NCBI GenBank assembly: GCA_001969505.1
Contig: LSSK01000183.1
Location: 7,610 to 24,270 of the forward strand
Direction of reading: 5' to 3'
Length of the DNA stretch: 16,661 nt
From: Zancudomyces culisetae
Taxonomy: Eukaryota; Kickxellomycota; Harpellomycetes; Harpellales; Legeriomycetaceae
Part shown: positions 1 to 10,478 of the stretch, piece after piece
Position numbering within the stretch: position 1 is the first letter of the stretch
How the letters are laid out: every line of letters begins with the position of its first letter
The notes under the pieces: generated by a model
Databases searched by the model: none
What the model was told of the DNA's origin: nothing
Seen by the model: only the letters and a program-made list of their open reading frames with translations
Made by a program: the position numbers and the translations under genes

Positions 1-156
1 GGGGAGGTGGAGGGGGAGGTGGAGGGGGAGGTGGAGGGGGAGGTGGAGGGGGAGGTGGAGGGGGAGGTGGAGGGGGAGGTGGAGGGGGAGGTGGAGGGGG
101 AGGTGGAGGGGGAGGTGGAGGGGGAGGTGGAGGGGGAGGTGGAGGGGGAGGTGGAG
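1..156 (+). repeat. 12-bp tandem repeat, 13 perfect copies, coding poly-glycine
   Basis: The unit GGGGAGGTGGAG is repeated 13 times without a mismatch, followed by a degenerate tail to 167. In the MEX67 frame the codons cycle GGA-GGT-GGA-GGG, giving 55 glycines between 3 and 167. The array runs off the left window edge, so its true copy number is unknown. The purine-rich, G-rich strand is the coding strand and could form G-quadruplexes in the mRNA. Confidence 0.97.
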
Positions 157-1019
157 GTGGAGGTGGTCATGGGTTACTTTTAGATCTTCGAGAATTGGTT
201 TTACAAGGAACAATGTTGTACAGTCCAGATAAAAGCAATGTGTATTCTGTAGTGGAGCAGTTGGTTCTACGTTTTCCAACAGTAGAGTTAGTGGATGGGG
301 TGGAAATTCCACAACAGGTTCGAGCCGAAGCAGTGGATAAACTGAGACAACAACTAGTGATAAATTCTGGTACAAACAAGATTCGAAATACCAGCTTGAT
401 CGAGCGACAATTAAAACATGTATCGCGAGTGGTTAGCTACAAACCGATATATCAGCTGGTACCGCCAAAGGCCGAAAACAGTTGGTTTAGCGACGGCACG
501 CAGGAGACCAAGGATATTGTACAGGGGTTTATCAGCGGATATTATCTACTGTTTGAGGGCCTGCAGCCTGTCGGTGTGGATGAGGGTAGAAAGCAACAGC
601 TGGCGACGGTTTATGCGGATGATGCAGTCTTTTCATCGATCAAAACAGTCAACAACAATCGGGTGACAATATCACGTGAGAAGATTGTTGGCAGTCAGAA
701 AATAGCAGCCAAGATTTACTCGCTTCCGGCAGTTACTGCATGTGTGAATGGGGGAATCAACAACATTAACAATACCAGTTCATGTGACTCGTGGATGGTT
801 TGCAACAACAACCGCATTATGATAGTGATTCATGGCCAGTTTGAGCTGCCGAGTACCAACAGTCTTGGGCTTAGTGTTGTTGCAAACGAGGGTCAGGGGA
901 AGAACATGGCTACGTTTGACCGTACGTTTATTCTGCAGAAATCACATCCAAACAGTATAACATTCCAGAATGGATGGCCAGTAGTTATTACGAATGAAAT
1001 CTTGACCATCCACGAATAA
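1..1019 (+). CDS. MEX67: Mex67/NXF-type mRNA export receptor, 3' part (5' end outside window)
   Basis: Nuclear mRNA export receptor that in fungi pairs with Mtr2 and carries mRNPs through the nuclear pore. The reading frame is open from base 3 to the TAA at 1017-1019 and gives 338 residues. Visible order: 55 consecutive Gly (1-55); the end of the leucine-rich repeat domain, with LRELVLQG (about 62-69) and FPTVELVDG (91-99), as in the last LRR of NXF1/Mex67; then an NTF2-like domain (about 171-338) marked by VIHGQFEL, FDRTFIL and GWPVVITNEILTI. The frame runs unbroken from the glycine repeat into the LRR, so the repeat is probably translated. The protein ends with the NTF2-like fold. The TAP-C/UBA-like domain that follows in yeast and animal homologues is absent, and only 95 bp separate the stop from the next gene. 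The RNA-binding N-terminus lies outside the window. Family assignment is firm; the exact gene symbol is by homology. Confidence 0.88.
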   Translation, partial: GGGGGGGGGGGGGGGGGGGGGGGGGGGGGGGGGGGGGGGGGGGGGGGGGGGGGGGHGLLLDLRELVLQGTMLYSPDKSNVYSVVEQLVLRFPTVELVDGVEIPQQVRAEAVDKLRQQLVINSGTNKIRNTSLIERQLKHVSRVVSYKPIYQLVPPKAENSWFSDGTQETKDIVQGFISGYYLLFEGLQPVGVDEGRKQQLATVYADDAVFSSIKTVNNNRVTISREKIVGSQKIAAKIYSLPAVTACVNGGINNINNTSSCDSWMVCNNNRIMIVIHGQFELPSTNSLGLSVVANEGQGKNMATFDRTFILQKSHPNSITFQNGWPVVITNEILTIHE

Positions 1020-1114
1020 AATTAATTGTTATTATACTAGTTACTTTTATTTATATGTTTATATATTTATTTTTTTTTAAAAAAAAAAAAGGGAAAAGAA
1101 GAATGAAAAAAAAA
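1020..1114. terminator. Shared 3' end region between two convergent genes
   Basis: This 95-bp spacer separates the stop codons of MEX67 (+) and ARG5,6 (-). It is almost pure A/T and contains a T9-A12 block (1070-1090) that reads alike on both strands. TTTATT at 1066-1071 and 1046-1051 gives AATAAA on the minus strand, 44 to 64 bp past the ARG5,6 stop. The nearest plus-strand AATAAA is at 1123-1128, already inside ARG5,6, so the two transcripts probably overlap at their 3' ends. Poly(A) use is inferred from motifs only. Confidence 0.5.
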
Positions 1115-4078
<2,964 letters not shown>

Positions 4079-4435
4079 TTAGATATTGGTGCTGATTTCC
4101 ACAAGACTACTCTTAAAATTTTGGTATTGTAGAAAAGAATAAAAAGATCTTTTGGAATGAACTTTTGGAAATTAGCAATAAGTATGTCCAAAATGCGACC
4201 AAAGTTCTTTTCTTTATTAATTATGTATTAATTTAGCTACAAAAAAAAAATGTTGATTATAACAAAAGTGCACTTTGATTTTGCTTTGATTATTAGGTAA
4301 TTTTTTTCCTCGGATTTTCTGGCAAATAATATCTTTGACCCTGTTGCTAGGATTTTGCTTGTTGCCTACAGAATTTTTCAAAATAAAAAAAAATTCAAAT
4401 TAATGCAAAATTGTGAAGAGGAGAAAGAGTGAGGA

Positions 4436-4469
4436 GGGGAATTGGGGGTGAGGGTTGGGGGTTGGGGGG
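4436..4469 (+). other. Potential G-quadruplex (five G-runs)
   Basis: Five runs of 3 to 6 G (4436-4439, 4444-4448, 4452-4454, 4457-4461, 4464-4469) are separated by loops of 2 to 4 bases, meeting the usual G3+N1-7 rule in an otherwise A/T-rich spacer. It lies about 385 bp upstream of the ARG5,6 start, with the G-rich strand as that gene's template strand. Function is not shown by the sequence. Confidence 0.55.
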
Positions 4470-4743
4470 AACATGGCCTTGAACATCTTACATTGTCTTT
4501 CTCTCTCTAATGTGCCATACTCTTTTCTTGTATTTTGATATGCCTTATGCAAAAAAAAAAAGTAAAAAAAAAATTAAAAACAAAACTTTTTGTTTAGTGA
4601 CAAGTTTGGTTAAACACGCATTTTTTGCTTATCGATGCGCTTTTTTCCATTTGATGCTGGCAAGGAGAATGCGAGTAAGAGAAGCAAGGGGGGAAGGGGG
4701 AGGGGAAAGGATTTGGTAATTTTTTTTTTCAGAGATTATCAGT

Positions 4744-4795
4744 TTTTTATTTTATTTTATTTTATTTTATTTTGTTTTGTTTTGTTTTGTTTTAT
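4744..4795 (+). repeat. Pentanucleotide microsatellite TTTTA / TTTTG
   Basis: About five TTTTA units are followed by about four TTTTG units and a final TTTTA, then two diverged copies of TCTTGATTTA. This is a typical slippage tract. Confidence 0.9.
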
Positions 4796-5373
4796 CTTGA
4801 TTTATCTTGATTTATTTTCATTTTTTACGATTTTTGTGATTACGCAATGTAGTACCACTGTTTGGATACAGTTTGTGGGAGGAAGGGGATGTGGGGGGGG
4901 GGAGGTGTATTATTAATTATTGAGTTCAAGTATATGAATGCTCTCTTCTATGATATACTTTTTTTTTTCTATAGTCGCATACCATGAATCACTAAATGCA
5001 ATTACTCTGTAATCAAAAAACATGAGAGTAAAAAAAAAATTTTTTTTAACATTTTACCCATTTGATTTTATTTTTTCACTGGTCATTCCACAAAAAAAAA
5101 AATCAAAAAATGAGAAAAAAAAGGGATGTAGCGTGTTAAATTTGTTGATTGTTGTAATCATACCAGATTTCAGGAAAAATATAGAGAAAATAGGGGGAAA
5201 AAAAGAAGAGTTTCCAATAGTTTTTTTTTTACAAGTAATAATTTGGTGTATTTTATTTTATTTTAAAACTCCATTTAATAGTGGATAACAAAGTAACAAA
5301 CCAGAAACGTATACTCTGTTCCAACTAGAATCACCTGTGCACTACTTTTACCTCCCTTCAACTGTACCTAGAT

Positions 5374-5381
5374 TATAAATA
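5374..5381 (+). promoter_or_regulatory. TATA-like element of TRM9
   Basis: TATAAATA lies 25 bp upstream of the TRM9 ATG. If it is used, the 5' leader would be very short or start close to the ATG. It is a match to the TATA consensus only. Confidence 0.4.
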
Positions 5382-5405
5382 CCAAAAATACTAGTCCAAG
5401 CAACC

Positions 5406-6469
5406 ATGAAAACACCATTAAAAGATCAACTCGAAATATCCGATTCGCAAAAAGAACTTGAATATGTCCACAATGTCTACGACCAAATCTCCAACCATTT
5501 TAGCAATACGCGCTACAAACCCTGGCCAGTTATTGCAAGATTTATTGGCAGTTTGGAACCCGGAAGTCTTGGCGCGGATGTCGGTTGTGGAAATGGAAAA
5601 TACATGGGTTTGCGAAATGTAACTAGTCCTGCAAACAAAGCGGCTGCTGGTGACGATACGAAAGCGACTGGTGACGATACCAAAACAAACACAAGTGCTA
5701 CTGAAAACGAAAAAGATAACGCCAGCAGTACCAGAGATTTATTTATTTCTGGATCAGATAGGTATGTTCTAAATATCAAACGCTTCTAAACCAGACAAGC
5801 TCCCATAGTTTTTGGAGTTGATTTTAAAATTCACGACTGTGTAAAATATCCCATAGGAGCAAAAACCTTATCAGTATCGTTACCGAACGAGGATATGAAG
5901 GGCTAATCTGCGATTGTTTGTCGCTACCATATCGGACCGGAGCCTTTGTAAGCCCTTTTAAACACATCAGCTCGGATAATGCCAGTATATTAGAAACAAT
6001 AAATCAAAACATATTAAAAATGCGAAATAATAATTTACATGATAGGATTTTGCCATTTGTATAGCCGTGTTACACCATTTGTCGTCTGATGAACGAAGAA
6101 TCAAGGCAATCCAGGTAAGCGGGGAGAATTATTTGTAGAATAATGCTATTTATGTAAAGATAAAGCAGTGAAAGAAAAAAAAAAGTGGGAAACAATGAAA
6201 AATAGGAAATATCTAGAATCGTAAAAAAGGGAGGCAAGGTGCTACTGTATGTGTGGGCGCATGAACAAGACGGAAAGCGAAAGTTTGACCAAGGCAATCA
6301 GGATTTCTTGGTTCCATGGACAACAGGAGACTCCACACAATACCGGTACTACCATATGTTTAAAAAGAACGAGCTTGAGGCGCTAATTCAGCAGGCCAGC
6401 GCAGCCAACCAGGTCGTGGAAAGCGGCTACGATCGCGACAACTGGTATGCAGTCTTTACACATGCTTGA
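5406..6469 (+). CDS. TRM9: Trm9/ALKBH8-type tRNA wobble-uridine carboxymethyl methyltransferase, four exons
   Basis: SAM-dependent enzyme that, with Trm112, converts cm5U34 to mcm5U in tRNA anticodons. Exons: 5406-5761, 5857-5947, 6046-6114, 6206-6469, totalling 780 nt and 259 residues (yeast Trm9 is about 280). Every junction is GT-AG, and joining restores one frame with continuous family homology. SAM motif I is GADVGCGNGKY (56-66). ISGSD-R-SKNLI (114-123) crosses intron 1, SLPYRTGAF-DFAICIAVLHHLS crosses intron 2, and ISRIVKKGGKVLLYVWAHEQ follows intron 3. The C-terminus has the characteristic YHMF and GYDRDNWYAVF motifs. A non-conserved hydrophilic insertion (about 71-110) contains a duplicated GDDTK unit from a 21-bp repeat (5647-5659 and 5668-5680). 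The coding end overlaps the convergent carrier gene by 14 bp. The ATG at 5406 is the first in frame and has a good context. Confidence 0.92.
5762..5856 (+). other. TRM9 intron 1
   Basis: 95 bp, donor GTATGT, acceptor CCCATAG. It splits an Arg codon (AG|G) just after the GSD motif, and joining gives GSDRSKNLI, the conserved Trm9 motif. Confidence 0.9.
5948..6045 (+). other. TRM9 intron 2
   Basis: 98 bp, donor GTAAGC, acceptor ATGATAG, phase 0. Joining gives RTGAF-DFAICIAVLHH, matching the family. A shorter exon would leave an in-frame TAG at 6043. Confidence 0.88.
6115..6205 (+). other. TRM9 intron 3
   Basis: 91 bp, donor GTAAGC, acceptor AAATAG, phase 0. Joining gives KAIQ-EISRIVKKGGKV. A second AG at 6215-6216 would break the frame and is rejected. 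Confidence 0.88.
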
Positions 6470-8025
6470 GGAAATCGTTGCAGAGCTCGTAGGTGAGGAA
6501 ACTAACACCGATCGCTGGTGCGACTTTGAGATAGTTTGGTACCAATCCTTTATATAGTCCGCCAAACCCTTCGCTGCGTACAACTTGCTTGCATGCATCC
6601 CATGTGCTTTTGTATTGCAATCCCAGTTCTGCCATCGACGCCACTTGCATTTTCCGGCGCAGTACATCCAGTGGATATGTCACTGTCTGCGCAACACATC
6701 CTGCTAACGCTCCACACGCCAGTTTGCGCATTCCATTGGGCGATGTCTCCCCAGGTGGTGTGAAATACTTGCGCAATACTTCGTAGCACTGGAAATTCAG
6801 CGCAACATACGGTGCCACCCCCATCAGTGTCGCCCCTAGTCCTCGGAATATCGCTCTAATTCCACCTTCGTTCATGTATATGTTGATGGTTGTACGGTAG
6901 ATTCCTGGCATTGGCGGAAGCACTGGTCGCCCCCGTTTGTCTTTTGGCAGTTTTTCTGCATGCTCCAACAGCTTTCCTGTCTGCACACTGATTCGCGTTC
7001 GCACAATATCCAGCGGATATGTCGCTGACACAGATGCTATCCCTGCCAACGCCCCTGCCGTCAATCTCCTCTTTGTATCCAACTCCGACTTGCCCGGCTC
7101 CATTAATAGTCGCTTGAACTGCTCGTATGTTGCAAACTGCACCGCCGAATATGGAACAATTCTCACCACATTTGTGCCATTTCCTCGCATGTACCCTTTC
7201 GGTCCTTCCTCTTTCCAGATCTTCACCAATGTATTTATCACTCCATTATAGTTGCCTGTTCCTTTGCCTTGAACCTTTTTCATTTATTAATTTATTTTTT
7301 AGTTTATTTAGTCAAAGTCTCTTATTCCTTTTATCTTTGCCTTTTTCTACACTAAGAATATTGGAATTTGTATATATACTTACCTGGAACAATATCTTCA
7401 TTCGCTCCAAGGGACTAACCGTTGTTCTTGATACTGCCCCTGCTACTCCTCCTGCTAACAGATGCTTGAGCCACGTGATATCTGCGTCTCCGAACCAATA
7501 TCGGCTGCTCCACATCGGCAGCTCTTTCTTGCGTTCCAGCTCAACTCCGCGCCTTCCTTTATGTATCAAAACCTCTGAATCTTCTTGTGGAAACCCTCCA
7601 ATCGCAAGTATGTTTGGTCGCACCACTGATATAAACACCTCCAACACTCGGGTACCCGCTTCTTCTCTGTTCTTTCTTTCAATCTCTGTTTCCGTTGTAC
7701 TTAGGCCTTTTTGTTGTGACTTTTGGAAATCCAACATTATTTCAGCCAGCAATGCGTGTTGTTGCAAGTACTCCCAAAAATCTTCGAAACTAACCCCCGT
7801 TTCTACCCGATCTGCGCCAACAATACCAGTCTTTTGTTCTAGTGACAATCCGATCTCTCGTAAAATCAGTTGTGCTTCGTTGCTGGATAATTGATGTGTG
7901 GTATCTTCTGGGTATGTCTGTCGATATCCGTCAACCAAATCCCGCACACCAACCAATCCATCATTATCCACATCCAACTTTTTGAACGCTCCATATATCT
8001 TTGCCCTCGAGTCTCCAGATCCCAT
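6456..8025 (-). CDS. SAL1: SCaMC/Sal1-type mitochondrial ATP-Mg/Pi carrier with reduced EF-hand domain, two exons
   Basis: Predicted inner-membrane antiporter of ATP-Mg for phosphate. Exon 1 is 7384-8025, exon 2 is 6456-7274; 486 residues, typical for the group (yeast Sal1 is about 490). The N-terminal regulatory region has one near-canonical EF loop (18-29, DVDNDGLVGVRD, ending in D rather than the usual E) and a degenerate second one near 71-85; further EF-hands expected from animal SCaMCs are not recognisable. The carrier part (about 186-486) shows three signature motifs: SPLERMKIL (204-212), YPLDIVRTR (300-308), YPLDVLRRK (414-422), plus RGNGTNVVRIVPYSAVQF characteristic of this subfamily. 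The ATG at 8025 is the first in frame before the EF-hand. The 3' coding end overlaps TRM9. The name SAL1 is by homology; a general SCaMC label is safer. Confidence 0.9.
7275..7383 (-). other. Carrier gene intron
   Basis: 109 bp on the minus strand: donor CAG|GTAAGT at 7383, acceptor GAAAAAG|GTT at 7275, phase 0, with possible branch sequences GACTAAAT and AACTAAAA. Joining gives MKILFQ-VQGKGTGNY, as in related carriers. The acceptor was chosen by homology; its pyrimidine tract is poor. Confidence 0.85.
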
Positions 8026-8056
8026 TTTCTTTAATTTTTCTTTTATTTTCTTTTCC

Positions 8057-8070
8057 TTTTACGCGTAAAA
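8057..8070. promoter_or_regulatory. Palindrome with MCB core (ACGCGT) upstream of the carrier gene
   Basis: TTTTACGCGTAAAA is a perfect 14-bp palindrome 32 bp upstream of the carrier ATG. Its core equals the MluI cell-cycle box bound by MBF-type factors in yeasts. It may also lie in the 5' leader. The role is inferred from the motif alone. Confidence 0.35.
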
Positions 8071-8276
8071 ATATGTACAGAGGATATTGCGTCTGTAAGT
8101 CCTAGTGTATGTGTGTTTGTGCCAATAACCGTGTGAAGAAAAGAAATAAATCTATTCTTTCGTTCCTGTGTGTTGAGCAAAGCCTGTCCCCACTGTCACT
8201 ACTGATATGTCAGTCTCTATTTCTGTTTCTATTTCCTTGTTAGTTGGCTCCCACTCTTTTACTCCTTCTCTCTCTC

Positions 8277-8426
8277 TTATCCATTTACCTTTTTTTTATT
8301 AGGACGTAACTCAAAAGCAGAAATATATGGATTTGTGGTTCGCACTTGCAGCTCTCTAAAACACCAAAAGAACGAAAATATTAGCAACGAGATAAGAGGG
8401 TGGAATAAACCTATTGCGCTGCCCAT
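8277..8426 (-). other. 49-codon open frame with hydrophobic segment upstream of the carrier gene
   Basis: On the minus strand an ATG at 8424-8426 with a strong context (ACACCATGG) opens 49 codons ending in TAA at 8277. The segment GLFHPLISLLIFSFFWCF is hydrophobic. It could be an upstream ORF in the carrier leader, a tiny membrane protein, or chance. An alternative reading is an intron 3' end: GCTAAT (8380-8385) followed by a pyrimidine stretch and TTTTAG ending at 8356. I recognise no family. Confidence 0.18.
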
Positions 8427-9202
8427 GGTGTTGTGTTTATCATATTTCTGGCTTTTTATTCGCCTATTTATTTGCTGCCTGCTCAAATACAATATCCACT
8501 TTTGCCCCCCAAACCCCCCTCCATGTTCCTCTAGTTTGATTAAAGTTCCAGCCGCTAATTCACCAAAAATTGTGATTTCAGCTCCTAACAAATCAAATCT
8601 CAACGGCTCCCTTTTTTAATTATTTTTTGTTTATTTCAAGGAGAAAAAAAAAATTTTTTTTTTCTAGAATGTGTTTTTGATTAACTCGCTTTATCTCAGC
8701 TCCTCCCCATTAAAATATTTTCAAAACACCATTTGTAATACCATGAGATTTGTGGTTTCCTGGGATTATTCCCCTAGTCTAGAATTCCGCTTTTATTTGT
8801 ATTTCTTTTTTTTTTCCCATAATTTTTTTTGGTCCTTCATGTAATCTGCTTTTTCTCATTTTGGAAATTTTTTTTTTAAACAGCGATATTGTGTTGAAGC
8901 ACAGGTCAGTTGCGAATTAGCTTTTTTTCCACTTTTCCGTTAAATTCATGCTTTTTTTTTGTCACATCTAATCTGCTGACAATTTTTTATGTTTTGGTTG
9001 CGAATCTACAAAAAGTAGATTTTCTCCCATACCCTGGCATTGTGACCATAGCTATAACTAAAACCTTAACAAGCAATATACTTTTTTCATATATACGAGA
9101 TTCCTGAATAAAGAGATCACAAGTAGTGGTATTGGCCATGGTGATAGTTGCTTGGTTTGCTTACTATACGAGCCGTTCTCAAACTAATCATATATTTTAA
9201 TC

Positions 9203-9238
9203 CCACCATTTAATCACCATTTTATCACCATTTTATCT
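9203..9238 (+). repeat. Short tandem repeat of ATCACCATTTTA
   Basis: Three imperfect 12-bp copies (CCACCATTTA-ATCACCATTTT-ATCACCATTTT) lie in tandem in non-coding DNA. Confidence 0.8.
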
Positions 9239-9391
9239 TTCTTCCCACCCTCACCCACTAAAAAATACCTCGATTTTGTATCCTTCTTTTTGTCAACTAT
9301 TTTTCCCTTGTTTCAAGTTTCTCTTTATAGTTGACCACTTTTATTCTCCTTCAAAAAGAGGGCTCTAGTCAACCCTTCCTGTTCAGAGCAG

Positions 9392-9407
9392 AGGTATTGT
9401 AATACCT
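9392..9407. promoter_or_regulatory. 16-bp near-perfect palindrome
   Basis: AGGTATT-GT-AATACCT has 7-bp arms around a 2-bp centre. It has the form of a dimer-binding site but lies far (about 1.1 to 1.4 kb) from either neighbouring start codon. No factor can be named. Confidence 0.3.
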
Positions 9408-10040
9408 GCCTTTTCTTAATGCTTTTGATACCTCAGCCTTTACAACATCCGGTTCTTTTTTCGGTTTTGTCTTGCTTTGTCCTTCCAAATGTTTGTCTCT
9501 TTTTCAATGTTTATATAAAAATACTGCTCTCAAAAACCACGTTTTGTATAAAAAAAGAACCATCTTACTCGATTACATTAAAGCTAGAAGTTACGATATT
9601 ACTTCCTCCCCTCACCCACTCAATAAAAATTGTGCTTTGACCCTGTCAATTGGCGTTGACGTTTTCTTTATTTGTATCCAGCCGCATAATTCACTGGTAA
9701 AATTAAATTGTAACACTTTGCTTTTGGTTGAAATGTTTGGTGAAGAGTACTATTTACTCCCACAGCCCTGAACGTTCCTTATTGGTACTCCAAATTATCT
9801 TCAACTCACTCTCTTTTAACACACAGAGGTGTCCGAAAAAACAACATTAAAAATAACCATCACACCACCATGCTATCCAATCTTGGGTCCTTTAAATGTT
9901 CAATCTAAATACTGGTGTTATTTGGAAATAATAAACCTTTGAGCACCTAAAAGATAAAAATAAGTCAAAGCTAACATCCACTGAACTAACTGTAGATTTT
10001 TCACGCTTTTTTTGGATCATTACATGTCTACACCTGGGCT

Positions 10041-10181
10041 ATGAAGAAAAACGGTGGTTTCAAAAATGATTTTTTAATAACCAAGCTTTTATTTTGTTTG
10101 TATTTCTTTGTACGGCAAAAAAAACCTATCAACTACACGTTCTATTTTTACATAAACCCAACAGTAACCTGTTGGTTATAA
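10041..10181 (+). other. 46-codon open frame with signal-anchor-like segment
   Basis: An ATG at 10041 opens a 46-codon frame with a basic start (MKKNGGFK) and a hydrophobic core (LLFCLYFFV, about residues 16-24), ending in TAA at 10179. It lies 300 bp upstream of the small membrane-protein gene. It could be a first exon carrying that gene's signal peptide, with a donor such as GTACGG or GTAACC, but neither donor is strong. It may be chance. Confidence 0.15.
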
Positions 10182-10478
10182 TATATACCACAACATCATT
10201 ATTTTCTAGCACAACTCACCATCCAGTATGTTTAATTATTTAAAAAATAAATGCAATAGCACACTTTTTTTTATTCCATGATCGTCGTTTTCATATATAT
10301 CTAACATATTTCCCTGAGATTCCCTTACAGAGGAATCACCAACACACCATCTCCTTATTTTATAATTTAATTCAAGCTTTATTATAATAAGATAAAACAG
10401 GGTTTTATTATTTTACAGCTTTTGATTTTCACACCAGGTGAGAAGAAAAGGCATATACAAAAGTCAATCACATAAACA

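Larger units (their letters stand above)
8427..10478. other. Gene-poor A/T-rich interval
   Basis: About 2 kb without a convincing gene. It contains a perfect A10-T10 palindrome (8644-8663), three approximate copies of ATCACCATTTTA (9203-9238), a 16-bp palindrome (9392-9407), a hairpin CCAACAG-TAAC-CTGTTGG (10158-10175) and another, ATAAAAC-AGG-GTTTTAT (10392-10408). Short frames at 8335-8619, 9419-9640 and 9472-9771 lack family features. The right-hand few hundred bases presumably hold the promoter, and perhaps a first exon, of the gene at 10479. Confidence 0.6.

Noticed and set aside
4510-5288. Several plus-strand open frames in the ARG5,6-TRM9 spacer
   Set aside because: They are made of translated homopolymers and microsatellites (Lys, Phe and Leu runs).
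7127-7894. Long plus-strand frame (255 codons) opposite the carrier gene
   Set aside because: It is antisense to a well-supported two-exon gene and shows no domain; Ser/Pro-rich as expected for the complement.
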